DNA of 64,000 nt from Astropecten irregularis (GCA_963971285.1 OZ020253.1:17620528-17684527), one strand, 5' to 3'; positions 12,378-23,877 are shown, counted from the first letter of the stretch. Numbers and translations are program-made. The notes: generated from the sequence alone by a model not told the origin.

Positions 12378-13620
12378 GAGTGACCCTCTCTTGTACAGTA
12401 TGTTTGTTAGGGGTCCCTTGGAAGCCTATGAACATTTAGAAACTTTGTGAATCCTCGTAATTCTATAAGGTAGTCTAGTGGTCACCTAGGAATGTCTAGA
12501 ACTAGAGTAAGACAAGGAGGCCTGAGCATCTCACAAACCCTCTGGACTAGAGGAGCTTGAGGAAATCCCTTATGACGCCAGAGAAGGCAAAGCACTCCTG
12601 AAGTAGATGCCTCAGAACTCCTTGGAAGCCCAGGAAGCCTACGTACTCTAGGAAGATGTGGATCTGTTGGAAGACCAGGAAACTGGACTCGTGAGGAACC
12701 CCGAACCCATTAGAACCCTAGGAACCCTTGCGACACTTATGAAACCCGAGAAAGCCTCAAAATCCAAATAACCTCTACTCTAGGTAAGCTGGGAATGTGA
12801 AACATCCTCAAAGCCCCTCAATAGCTCCCATATGCTAGGAACCCTCAAGAATCACAGCAAACAGACATGACAGAAGGGATCATAGAATGTTGATTAGTCC
12901 CACTGGCCCAAAGTCCCCTCTGGAACCCTTGAAACTCTAGGAAGCCTCGGAACTCTTTGAAGCCTTGAAACTAGTACTGTATGATAGTTCTATATAGGGA
13001 CAGTCAAGTAATTATTTCGAAAATCTGTTATTTCTTTGTGGATGTATATATTGTGTGTATATTAGAATTTATTAGTAGAACCACTTTTTGTAAGATATTA
13101 GTAAGATGGTTTTATCTGCACCTTTTTAAAGTGATACAGACATTTGCAGTATTTGGAAGTTGAGTTGAAAGTTCTGTACTGTGCATACAAAATATGTGCT
13201 GCCCATGACTTGGTAAAATGCTCATTGGACTTGAGGTGAAGTTAAGACATTGGGAAGTTTTACTTTTTTCTTTACAGCGAATTAAGACAGACTGATTTCT
13301 TCCCCTACATGTACTGAGGCAAAGAAGTCTTATAGTACAGAATCTTTCAATCTAAAACAAGGATTTATTAAAGTCTGTGCAATGTCAGAATTTCAGAATT
13401 TCAGAAACAGGGATGAACTTCTTTCTTTCCTTTTTTTTTGTGGTCTTGAATTCCTTGTAAAGAAAAAGGTAAAAAAAACTCTTTAAATAAAGGATTGATT
13501 AATTTTCTGAATTGATGTACATACATGAATTGTCTGTACTAAGTTTTTAAAACAATCAATAAATGAAAACAGGATTTTCTGGCAATTTCAGTACACTTCA
13601 CAATCATGTTATTCTTAGAC
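12378..13620 (+). other. Probable HSPB11 3' UTR with polyadenylation signals
   Basis: Downstream of the HSPB11 stop there is no further conserved reading frame. AATAAA hexamers occur at 13486-13491 and 13558-13563 and are the likely poly(A) signals, giving a 3' UTR of roughly 1.1-1.2 kb. Its first ~580 bases are a degenerate tandem repeat (listed separately). The transcript end then lies about 450 bases from the end of the convergent TIMM29 gene. UTR extent is inferred, not observed. Confidence 0.5.
12405..12975 (+). repeat. Degenerate GGAAnCCTnnGAA minisatellite
   Basis: Words such as GGAAGCCTATGAAC, GGAACCCTTG, GAAACTCTAGGAAGCCT and GAACTCCTTGGAAGCC recur every ~10-16 bases with many substitutions. 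This is an old, strongly decayed tandem repeat of a short purine/CCT-rich unit. It lies directly after the HSPB11 stop codon, so it is probably transcribed within the 3' UTR. Confidence 0.6.
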
Positions 13621-14062
13621 ATAGAATCAGCTCCCAAGATGGCTACAATTCAAACATTGGAACCGAGGCCATGTAATCAAATTTGAATCTACACCATCTT
13701 GACCTCAACTACCCATTGACTCTTGAGTGGAGAGAAGATGATCAGTGACACAGTTGCTTGCTTAAAAACAAAAGATGAGAACAAAAGCCCAATGATCCAA
13801 GTGGCTCGCCTAAAATCCACAATCAGGAGAATGACTCAAATGAGCTTGAGCTTAACACGTGGTTACAGTGCTCCACTTATGAACAAAGTGAAGTAATCCT
13901 GGTAATACCATGTACGTAAAACGAAAAACCTTGAACCTATTAAGACAGTAGCCTCCTTGAGTCTTGCTGAGTTAGACTGTTCAGGGATTGAATATTGTAC
14001 ATTTTCTAAATGTAGCCAATGGCTATATTCAATAAAAATGATACTATTTTGGTTAAATCCAA

Positions 14063-15244
14063 TCAAGTTTTATTGTCTTCAAACTCCTCATTGTTCACAT
14101 CGTATTCAACCATAGCTTTATCCAGGTAGAACCATTTGTTCATGAAGCCAATGTCAACGATGCGTTTGTCAAAGTCCCGCCAGCCGGGCCGGAGGTATTC
14201 ACACTGGGAGTCGTACAGAGACAGCGAGTCGCCATAGTCATCCCTCCACATGATGGAGCATACCACCAGGTTCATCCTGCGAATCCGCCCCTGATTCCGC
14301 AGCTGCATCAAACCCCGCAGGTGCCTGTCCGATTTGGGGTTCCGGATGGCGTCGCTCAGGAGAAGCAGGTCATTGCAAGCATTCAGCAACGACCTCTCGT
14401 AAGATTTCTCATCTGGGTTGCTCCAGGCTGCCACGGATGCTACGCAGGCAGCGGTGAGGTACAAAACTGCCTTGACGGGACGGTCTCTGGCATCAGTGAA
14501 TATGTCCATTGTGGCAGCCTTGTAGTCAGTAAGAATGTTGGATATATAGGTACCTAGGAAGGAACAAAAGACAGCAAATAGCGCATTATTCAAAATATGC
14601 TAAACATCATGGTCAACATCAGTGTTGCAAAGTTCTTATAAAAGGGGAAGAAAAAAATGTAGAAATTCTAGAATCATAATGCCAATGCCCCAAAAGCCAA
14701 ATGACTAGTCGCGACAAATGTGACCCTTGGGCCTTGATCTACTAACTACTGGACCAAAGCCAAGGTCCATGTCAGACTAAGGAGTAAGGCAAGGTAAAGG
14801 TTATGATTATCGCAATTAGCCAAGGCAATGGCATAATATTATTTTAATGAAATTGAAAATACGAATTCCTTGCAATGGATTAATAATTAATAATAGTAGT
14901 AAAGTACAGTTGCAACTTGCAGTTGCACGCACAATCACTGAATGGATTACACTGCCACTGTAGTGTTGTCAACAGTGTTAACATCATTCATGAATAATGG
15001 TTGACAGTGGTTGAGAAACTCAGAAATAAAAGGGCCTAACGTTAGTTAGGCCAACAATTTAGCAAAGCCAAATTGCCAACAGAATTCTGCATTCCTTTAA
15101 ACGAACTGACCCTTACTTACCTGCTTTTCCAATCCACCCATCTTTAAACCGCTCAGGAATCGTCATCTTCGTCCGACAACATGTTTTTGCAGTCAAAGCC
15201 CATCTGAATTTTCGCATGACGATCGGCATGATGGAGGCGGCCAT
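14063..15244 (-). CDS. TIMM29: Mitochondrial import inner membrane translocase subunit Tim29, complete, 2 exons
   Basis: TIMM29 is a metazoan subunit of the TIM22 carrier translocase in the mitochondrial inner membrane; it stabilises TIM22 and contacts the TOM complex. Exons 15244-15121 and 14553-14063 join at a phase-1 GTAAGT/TAG junction to 204 residues plus TGA. The basic N-terminus (MRKFRWALTAKTCCRTK, residues 10-26) fits a mitochondrial protein. It is followed by DYKAATMDIFTDARDRPVK and one hydrophobic segment (about 69-85). Family motifs are LLNACNDLLLLSDAIRNP, the aromatic CEYLRPGWRDFDKRIVDIGF, and YDVNNEEFED at the C-terminus. It is shorter than human TIMM29 (260 aa), which has a long polar tail after the same NDDEF-like motif. 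An AATAAA hexamer lies inside the last codons (Asn-Lys) before the stop. Confidence 0.92.
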
Positions 15245-15886
15245 GTTGCTTTAAAGTGCGCCCTCTGGCCACTTTCCGGCTTCTTTGTAGTCTTGGCTCA
15301 AGCCGAAAATTCGGTTTGTCAAGTGAGACTTAAATTTTGGAACTTCTTATTTTTTTATGTGTGTATTCAGGAGTAGATTTTCATGCATTACAATTAAAAT
15401 TAGTCTAACTCTAAGACAATGAATTACTCTTTCGTCTTTCTCCTTCACTAAAATAATACTCAAGCCCATTCGGTTCCTGCAAACTACCGGTGGGACTTGC
15501 TTTTCCAGTCTACTACAAAAACTGACCGGAATGGACTCAACAGTTGAGGGCGTCCTTTGTGTTGCACATGTTATCAATTTTTATATCAACAACAAAATTT
15601 GAGTTGGACACCGTGCGCTAAGCGTGAGTACTGGAGTCCTGGTATCCTAGTCCTACTTACTTGTCTTGTCCTTAACCTCTTTGTGAATATTGTTCAAAAC
15701 TTCCCATATTCTTGTGCTTGACCAGTTAAAGTGGTGGTCAATAGATCTGCAGAATTAAAGTCTTCCTTTCAGTTTTGGGCTTCCACCATAGTGTGGAATT
15801 GAGAGACGAGTGGACTGTGCTGTGTGTAGGCCTATACCTTGTAGTTGTAGGCCCCCCTATGGTGTTTTTTCCTTAGCACATGTAGC
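15245..15886. promoter_or_regulatory. Divergent promoter region between TIMM29 and ZNG1
   Basis: Only 642 bp lie between the start codons. ETS/GABP-type cores (TTCCGG at 15274-15279, CCGGAA at about 15520-15525) are present, the first about 30 bases upstream of the TIMM29 ATG. The TIMM29 start context (ACATGGCCGCC) also resembles a YY1 site. Such sites are common at promoters of nuclear genes for mitochondrial proteins; function here is inferred. Confidence 0.4.
15880..15885 (+). promoter_or_regulatory. Start-stop minimal uORF one base before the ZNG1 start codon
   Basis: ATG TAG at 15880-15885 is separated from the main ATG (15887) by a single C. A pyrimidine run followed by TTAG ends at 15876, so this stretch may be the beginning of the first coding exon after a 5'-UTR intron. 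Either way the uATG would be read just ahead of the main start. A regulatory effect is inference. Confidence 0.4.
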
Positions 15887-18800
15887 ATGGCCGACAGTTC
15901 GGATGAAGAATGCCCTGAGCTGGTCCCTGCTGTTACCGCCAAGATCCCTGTCACCATCATCACTGGATTCCTAGGAGCCGGCAAGACCACTCTCTTGAAC
16001 TTCATTCTGACGGAGCAGCATGACAAGAAGATCGCCGTCATTCTGAACGAGTTTGGTGAAGGTGGGCAGATATGGATTTGGTATCATCAACGTTCATTCC
16101 ATTTTCACTCATTGTTGCCTGTGTGATTATTAAAGGCCTATAACCTTAGAGAAAGAAAGCCACAAGAAGAATGCATTACGGACATACGGGTCCGCCCCCG
16201 GTTCAGTGCGGCAAGTTTATGACCTCATCAGATCGAAGAGACGCAACGTTACGTTTGCACTACATTTTGAGTGAATTTGGCCTAGTACAACACAGATCAC
16301 GGTGAAAAATGCAGTTTACAACCAGGTTGAGATTTTCAACCCTGGGAGGCTGGTCCCTAGTGTTGATTTTGATCTGGTTAGTCTCAGGTTTGAAATTTTT
16401 CAAGTGTGAAAAGGATTGAAAAAACCTCTGGGTTCGATCCAGTTACAACCCTGAGATTTTGTCTTTTCTCTGCCCCTATCTATCCTCTCTTCAATTTATG
16501 AGGTTTTCAGGCCTGAAGGCCTGAGCCAGGTCAAGTTTTTTACCGTCTAGGCCAGACCAGTATCCAAGTTTCTCTCCCTTACATGTAGCTGGTGTTGTTT
16601 CTCTTCTGCAGGCAGTGCCGTTGAGAAGTCCATGTCAGTTGGCCAGTCAGGGGAGCTGTATGAGGAATGGTTGGAACTCCGCAATGGCTGCCTCTGCTGC
16701 TCAGTCAAGTGAGTCTGACGGCATTTGACCCCAGCTTAACCCTTAACCCTTGACCCTGTCAAACTGTGCCCCTATTGGTTTTGATTTCCTAATGGAGGGA
16801 AGGGAGTAACAATTACATGATTTCACTCAAAAACTACAAAATGTTAAATATTGAAGAATTCCAAATTGTGCTGATGAAATGTGTTCAAATGTAGAATTTA
16901 CATCAATGTATACTTACTGCTGAAATTGTCAATTAGGTTCTTTTATTTAAAAGATATAACCCTTATCATAAACCATATTTTATGAACAATTTCATAGCCC
17001 TAATAAACCATATGAAAATACTTTAATAACTCAATCGTTCTCACCCTGAGATCAAATTTTTTTCATTCATTATTCCAATAATTTCTGGATAAATACAGCA
17101 TTTCAGCTAGAAATATTTTAATGGTACCTGTCTACCAGCACCGTATTCGTATCTCGAATGAAAGTTATACTGTAATCTGTGAACTTTTCTGTTTGGGTAT
17201 GTTATCAATCCTGTACACTTGTACCTTTAAATGCAATTGACTTGATTATTTCTCTTTGTCTAACAGAGATAATGGTGTAAAGGCAATTGAGAATCTGATG
17301 ATGAAGAGAGGCAAATTTGACTACATCCTACTGGAAACCACTGGTCTGGCTGATCCAGGTAGGTTACCAGAGGTGGAGTGGGGATGAGGGCACAAGGTGT
17401 CTGTCAGGACTAGGGAACAGATAGACCAGGGGCCGAATTCACAAACGTTTTGTGATCATCGCTAAAACCCAAATCCATCGCTAAACAGAAACTTGATCGC
17501 AACTTTGCGTAGCAATTTTCCATTTAGCGATGGATTTGGGTGTAAACGATGATCGCAAAGTGAAGTGAAATTGGCTCCAAATTTACCCGACACTTGAGAT
17601 CAGAGTACGGTACCCAAGTCAATTATAAACTTTGATTGAAACACTATCAAAGATAGCAACATCAGCAAGCTGAGCAAGGAAGGTTTTCAAATCAGTGATG
17701 TAATGCCTTGGTGCTGGGCCCAGGTAGTTGCCTTAAGGTCAGAGGGACTCTGGTGTTCACCTTGAGGAGTCTAATCCTTGGCCTCAGACTTTGCCTTGAG
17801 GATCAAAGCCTTAGCTCCAAAGCTTCTTCTTCTTTCAGCCGAAGCTGCTGGACACAACTCCTAGCTAGCAATATCATTGTACCCTGCAAGGTCCTCAGCT
17901 TTGCATTTATGCTCCAACAAGGGACACTTCAAGCGGTGCTCCATAGTTTGTGGCTCAGTGCCACATTATACAGGTCACATCATCAGTGTGTTATTGCTGG
18001 AAGCCCCACTTCTTGAGAGGCACCCTGCATCGGCCTGTTCCAGTTCTCAGTCTGTTGAGGCATTTCCTCTCAGTCCAGGTAGAGTCAGCACCAGGGGGGA
18101 GCTCTTCTGAGCCACTAAGAGCCATACATGTTATTGGTGGAAGGCTTGCTAATGCTAGCTTCTTTGCCCACAAGTTATATCCAGACATGGCTTTGGCTGA
18201 AACCTGAAGGGAAAGACGTATTTAACAAACTATGCCCCACCAAGCGGGAAGTCCGCTTGCACTCACGTTCATTGCTGTTACCTTGTAACTGCAGCATTCA
18301 TTGATTGCTATAGTTGATCACCTCTCACTGTCCTATTCCAATGTCTCTGTTCAGGGCCGATTGCATCCATATTTTGGCTGGATGACGAGCTAGGTAGCGA
18401 TATATACCTGGATGGTAAGTGACAGATAGATTTTTCCTCCAAACATATCGTAATAGGATAGTATTTTAAATTGAGGTTTAAATTTGTGAAGTTCAGATAA
18501 TCCAGAATAATATTGGTGAGGTTTTTTGAATTCTGAAACCCGTAATTGCAATTTTCCTAAATTGGTACTTTTTCACTTTGGGTGAGGGAAGGAAAACAAT
18601 GAAAAAAAAGAAGATATTTTGGGCATATGCAAATTGGCTGTGCATGTAAATCTGGAGAAATTAAGTTAATATATCAAGAAGAAAAATATCAAGAAAGATA
18701 CAGTATTAAACAGTCATCTGTGAAATTCCCAGTCCCATACGGTGCCCACTTTTTTGATGAAAAAAAAACAGTGAAAAACGCTGATACTTGATAACATTTT

Positions 18801-21725
18801 CACAGGAGTTTTGATCTTCCTCAGATCAAAACTGCTTTTGATCAATTGGTTTTACTCTTTTCTGGATAAATACAGCATTTCAGGCAGAACAATTTTAACG
18901 GTATGTTTCTGCTATCACCATCTTTATACCTTGTAGGTTATACATGTAGGTAAATCTGTGAAGATATATGTATGCTACCAAAGTATAATAGAACCTTAAA
19001 CATTCTATTGCTTGAATCTCACAGAAGACATTTTTAATTTTGAAAATGAATCTTGTTAAACAGGAATTGTGTCGGTTGTGGATGCTAAGTTTGGCCCGCA
19101 ACAGTTAGAGGAGGTCAAGCCTGAAGGTATAATCAACGAAGCTATCAGGTGAGTTGCCATCGGAAGTTTCATATTTTGTGTTCAGAAAATTAAATTGCTA
19201 TGACACAAGGTCACGGCCTTATGTCCTATATTGTCCTAACCCTTAGACCAAACTCTAACTCCATCTCATTCTTCCATCCACCAGATCCTAGCCCCAATCC
19301 TTCTCCTGGCCAAAAACTACTTCAAAAATCATAAATATAAAGAGGAAACATCATAAAAAACGGAAAGCATTATTTTTATAAATACCGACACTTCTGTATA
19401 CCATTTATCTGGGAAATGTTCATTCAAACTGACATTTAACAGCCAGACTTTCCCATGCCTGTCTCTTCTTGTGTTACAGGCAGGTTGCTCTTGCAGACTT
19501 GATCCTACTCAACAAGACGGATCTTGTTTCTGGCGAGGAGCTCCTTGATATAAACAAACAAATAAGGTATTGTTAATAAACAGATTGCTGGAAGTTAAGC
19601 AATGCCCGGGCTTACAGTGGACAAAACTTGTAAAATCAGATTTTGTAAATTATCACCCGAATACTCACTTGGTTTTAAAAATTGGGTATCTGCCGGACAT
19701 TCTAAGAAGTTATGTATATTTCATCAAAGGTTGATCTCACCGAACTCATCGTAACTTACTATCAATTATAGGACTTATGATGCATTGCAGCCCTATGTAG
19801 GATACGATGGGTTATCCTCTGTAAGCCCGAGTTACGTTCAATCGTAGGGCTTTGTGAAATCGACCCCATATATACGATGTCCTTTGTAACTAAATGTTGA
19901 TCTTTTCCATTATTTTTGAACTCTTGGTTTGTCTTTCAGTTGTTTGTTTGTGTCAACAATTCAGTGGAGTGCTGTTACAATGAACACGACCGGATCCACA
20001 TCTGTTATAGCGGTCATTTGTTGTTACGATTTTAAGCCAGCACTGCTTTGGCATTTTGCATGTATTGTACACACACATTGGAGCCTAGAGTGACATTTGG
20101 TATAGCAGGTTACGTTATAGCGGCATTTCACTGTATTGACACTTGTGGAATGTTGTGGAATGTTCATCAAATTCCACACTTTAGCTTCATGGGGAAATTG
20201 ATCATGATCTTAAAATTTCAGTAATGAGGTCTTTTTGTTTCTGCAGGTCGATAAACAGCCTTGCAAAATTAGTGGAGACGCAGAGAGCAAAGTAAGTGCC
20301 CTGAAGTATAATAAAAGGCAGGTAGTGGATTTAATTACTATACAACAATTGATGTAGAAATATATTATATGTTATTTCAGTGCTCATGTCATTTCCTTCT
20401 TATGCCCTTTTTTTTCCCAGGATAGATCTAGATTTGATCCTAGACCTGCATGCCTATGACAACACAGCAGAGAAAAGGTATTGTACAGGCTATAGGTGGC
20501 TGCAAATTCTGATCTAAGTGTGTAATTATCATCTCACAAGAAAATATTGCTCATCGACTGTTTACACTGTTTACAAATAGAACAGATATGATGTTTCTGC
20601 CAGTGATGTATCATACTGTTCATAAAAACGATATACTGTTTGCCATTACTGCAGTGTCCCCGCCTGCCTTTTGTCCGGCAACAAAAGAATTTACGCACCG
20701 CCGTACCCTATTATTGCAGGGTGTATGTCCCATGATTAGGGGATGTACACCCTACAGTAAAGAGGGCGGTGGATGTAAATTCTTTTGTTGCCGGACAAAA
20801 TACGGGCGGGGATACTGCGGTAATGGCGGGTGTTTCAACCACAAGCACAGAATATGCAGTACCCATTCGCGTCGATGAAGGGCAAGCCGAATTTGCATAT
20901 CATAATCATGATCTTTTAAATTATTTTAATGAACTGAAATATATAAATGAAACAAAAATCATATTTCCACAAATTTAGGAAAAAGTTCAGTTGTCCGATA
21001 TTTAGTTGTCACTCTGACTAAGATATTTGTAATATTTGCCCTCGTCCACAGCGGTTTGGAGATTCTCCAAGACAGAGGACTGGACGTGGATACCGTCTCC
21101 GAGGGTCCGAGTCATCATTTAGACCCCACCGTCACGACCGTTTCACTACGCCTTGAGGGTAGCATATCATCAAAGGATCTAGACACATTTATGCAGGTTG
21201 GTTCATGATTCAAGTGCCATTGGGCGTCAATATACTCAAACTTTAGCAACTTTCTCTCTCTCTGTTTTTTTTTTTACGACATGAGTGGTGACTCCTTAAA
21301 TTCTCTTAATTTTTGAAAAGTGAACTAAAAATGTTTGAGCTTGTGATCTGGAATACCGTACCGGCGCTTTACCAACTGAGCTATCCAGCCCTATGTTGAT
21401 GGTGTCACTAATAGTCAATTATCGTTGTTCGTTTGGCAGTATAATTAGAAGCCATGAAACCACTCACATACTGCTATATCCCAAGGATCATTTAAGATAA
21501 GCTCATTACTTAGCAATGTTGCATCCTGAGAAACAGTACATGGGGGATCACTCAAAGAGGATGTGGCTTTTAATCAATATAATCATCAAATAACCACAAG
21601 GGAAACTGACTAGATTAATTTCTCTTAATCTCTTAACCTTTGCCATCTTCTTTGAACAGGACTTACTCTGGGAGAAAAATATACTGGATGCACAAAGTCG
21701 TCCCATGGAGGTACTTCGCATGAAG
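15887..21725 (+). CDS. CBWD1/ZNG1: Zinc-regulated GTPase metalloprotein activator ZNG1 (COBW-domain protein), 10 exons, 3' end not found
   Basis: COG0523-family G3E GTPase; ZNG1 is known to deliver zinc to methionine aminopeptidase METAP1. Exons: 15887-16061, 16612-16708, 17267-17358, 18355-18414, 19064-19148, 19480-19566, 20247-20291, 20421-20477, 21052-21196, 21660-21725. All joins are in frame, giving 303 codons. Visible motifs are the METAP1-docking motif CPELVP (residues 9-14), P-loop GFLGAGKTT (27-35), NEFGEGSAVEK (54-64), metal-binding CLCC (85-88), [10 protein letters not shown] (114-123), [10 protein letters not shown] (143-152), and the guanine-specificity NKTD (181-184). The visible part ends after DLLWEKN...MEVLRMK, which in human is followed by GLVSIK and ~90 more residues of the C-terminal domain. 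Those exons were searched for by eye downstream and not seen. A consensus GTAAGT donor at 21726 shows the gene continues. Confidence 0.95.
16175..16463 (+). repeat. Interspersed repeat family J, ZNG1 intron 1
   Basis: Shared words with 24483-24797 include CCGGTTCA..CGGCAAGTTT, GAGACGCAACGTT, TTGA.ATTTTCAACCCTGG, CAAGTGTGAAA and GGGTTCGATC. It is GC-rich and partly self-complementary (CAACC/GGTTG words). Confidence 0.6.
17036..17230 (+). mobile_element. Family A MITE, 3' half, ZNG1 intron 2
   Basis: It contains TTTCTGGATAAATACAGCAT and TTTCAG, then TCTGTGAACTTTTCTGTTT, and ends GTACCTTTAA with the family TTAA. Confidence 0.6.
17429..17578. mobile_element. Palindromic MITE, family C, ZNG1 intron 3
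   Basis: It begins GGGGCCGAATTCAC and ends GTGAAATTGGCTCC. Inner arms AAATCCATCGCTAAA and TTTAGCGATGGATTT pair. A second copy is at 23878-24005. Confidence 0.75.
18661..18999 (+). mobile_element. Family A MITE, ZNG1 intron 4
   Basis: The 5' terminus is eroded. The body (CAGTCATCTGTGAAA, CCATACGGTGCCCACTTTTT, TCTGGATAAATACAGCATTT) and the end ACCAAAGTATAATAGAACCTTAA are clear. Confidence 0.7.
19728..19867. mobile_element. Palindromic MITE, family B (GTCGATTTCA ends), ZNG1 intron 6
   Basis: GTAACTTACTATCAAT, a GGGTTATCC centre and AATCGTAGGGCTTTGTGAAA then TCGACCCC are visible. Copies are at 49797-49955, 61417-61564 and a partial one at 59002-59069. Confidence 0.75.
19961..20134. mobile_element. 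Palindromic MITE, family G, ZNG1 intron 6
   Basis: TTCAGTGGAGTGCTGTTACA at left and GTTATAGCGGCATTTCACTG at right, as in the copy at 11259. Confidence 0.6.
20641..20828. mobile_element. Near-perfect foldback element in ZNG1 intron 8
   Basis: The left arm runs from TGCCATTACTGCAGT through TTTTGTCCGGCAACAAAAGA and TTTAC, then ACACCC-type sequence. The right arm is its reverse complement over about 75 bases (TCTTTTGTTGCCGGACAAAA). The loop is short. Outer termini read CAGTGTCCCCGCC/GGCGGGGATACTG. High arm identity suggests recent insertion. Confidence 0.8.
21355..21395 (-). mobile_element. tRNA-like SINE head (A box), ZNG1 intron 9
   Basis: On the minus strand GCTGGATAGCTCAGTTGGTA then AAGCGCCGGTACGGTATTC matches the head at 40966-41037 with only a few differences. 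No B box follows, so it is truncated. Confidence 0.6.
21582..21611. repeat. SINE-tail-like 30-bp repeat
   Basis: ATCATCAAATAACCACAAGG plus GAAACTGACT is identical to bases 4391-4420. Confidence 0.65.
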
Positions 21726-23877
21726 GTAAGTGTTGTATTTGGTAATTTTTTGGGTCAAATCTCATCATTTAAATTTTTTTTAATAACATTTCAGAATAGA
21801 TGTAGAGAAAGACCCTTGGCTAAAGTGATTAGGATAATCTTGGCTAGATTTTGTATTCAACAGCAGTGTGCCTTCATTTCAATCTGTGTGACCTTTGGTC
21901 ATTAGTGTTTCGTGACTTTTCTTACAACGAAGTGAGTGATTTGGTGCTATTTTGAGCATGCATATTCATGAGCAGAGTCCTGACGTCATTCTGAAATAAG
22001 CAACAAAAGCAGGCAAACTTGTGTTGTGTGAAGAAATGTGAATCTTCTCTGCTTGTACGCAGTTGCATATGTGAATGGTGTGTGGTGTAATGCCTCCATG
22101 TACAAGATAAGATGTACATTTGTTCATGACCATGGCCTAAGGAGATACACTCTTTGCCCAAAATGAAATATGGAAAGATTGTCCTTTTGGTAGTCTTATC
22201 GTCCAGATTTGTTTCTGGGCGAATTCAATCGTTGCAATTTTGTGTCATCCACGTATAATCCTTGGTGTGTATGCTTCAAGTGGCTGCCTAGTAATCCATG
22301 CCAGACCACAGTCTTTGGTCGAACATGTATCTCTTTTAGTCTGCACACTGCTTTTACGACCAGCGCCCTCTAGTGAGACAATCTGACCAATGTCTGGCCT
22401 ACTGTGCAGTGTTTATGGTAGACTGTAAATCATGTATAGCGCCATCTACTGTTTGATATGCCTTCATGCCATGTCTGTGTTATCAGCTGTAGCAGTTACC
22501 CCCATAGACTCGTGTGTAATTTCTAGCCATATTCAGGTAATTTGGATATAGCATACGCAGTAGTCCATGTAAAATCCCAACGGAACGTGACCACTGCACG
22601 CCATGTTCATAAGACCTCAAGTGTGCGCTTTTTCAGATTTGATCTATAAATGTGAACGACAGAAACAGTTCCTGCTCTGTGGACTGTCCTTGAAGTTCGT
22701 GTTGTGACCCTCTGCATTTGATTTGAGGAAATTCCAATTTGGCAAAGATTCTGTTGCCATTGTCTGTTGTCCCATGCTATAAAACAGCCTGTTTTTATAG
22801 CTCATGGTTGTCCTTATGCATACATGTGGTCCCCCTTACATTAAAGGGTACATAACCTTGTCCAGTACATGTCGAGAGGCGGAACTTTGTGGTGCCTTTG
22901 CAAAATACTCTAACAAGTCTTATCAACAGTGCTGGTAATACTCCTGTCCTCACTAGCATTCTCTGGCTCAGCTAAAAGCACATTGTGTATCATGCATAGC
23001 CCCCTCTGTTGGCCAGACACTGCCAGTTCACTACACACCTGCATGCCTTCAGTATGCCTGGCACCACTATCTAGCCCCGGGCAGATTGAAGGTGGGCTCA
23101 GGTTTTTTATTTTTTATTTTTACAAAGACAATCAATTAACAGATAGGGGACATTCCTGGAATGCCCATCTTCCCTGTTCATTGTACTGTGGTAATAGTGG
23201 CAGCCACCACATGTGGTGTCCAAGACCACACACAGGTGTATACACAAACACCTCTATCTCTCTATCCTGTTCTCATACATCTTCCTACCTGTCCGCCATG
23301 ACCCACTAACATTTTAACGACCACAAGCATGACAAGTTGTCAGTTCCGCCAGTCAGTCAATTTCTGGAGACACAAATTGTATATTAAAAGAAATCTGTCT
23401 GTCATCGCTTCATATAAAATGTGGATTGTCAAGATTTGAGGTGGCATGAAGACTGAAGAGAAAGTAATCTAGAGAGAAAAGTATTTGAGCAAACTCATTC
23501 AGCATTATTTTTTGCTTGACCAATATTGGTTACAACTTATTGTCAATGATATTGGTAATGAATTAGCTCATAAGACATAACATTGTTTGTACTAATAGAA
23601 TGTCATTCTGTCCCCTGATATAATTAAACACATACATGTGCTCTGTCATAGAGAGCAACTTTTTCAGATCCTCCTTGTTGTTTTTCCTCTTTGAATCTGG
23701 ACTTAGATTAAATGAATTGATTAATATATCATTATTTGAGCTTTTGACTTTCTAAATACTTGAACACTTCATGGGTTCTTGAACATATTTTTCTTCTTTT
23801 TTTTAGGTAACAAAATCAATCATGAATCGTTGTTATTTTGTTTGATGTTGTTGTCAGCTTGTTAATAGAAGTATCTG
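21726..23877. other. Start of the gene-poor region downstream of ZNG1 exon 10
   Basis: Presumed ZNG1 intron 10. No exon resembling the missing ZNG1 C-terminus was recognised. CCCTCTAGTG and CCCTCTGTTGG words (about 22365 and 23000) suggest old unclassified repeats. Otherwise it is unique AT-rich sequence. Confidence 0.45.

Noticed and set aside
14321-14557. Plus-strand open frame over TIMM29 exon 2
   Set aside because: It is the antisense shadow of the well supported TIMM29 coding exon.
17708-18207. Overlapping open frames in ZNG1 intron 3
   Set aside because: They lie within an intron whose flanking exons join in frame, and none shows a recognisable motif.
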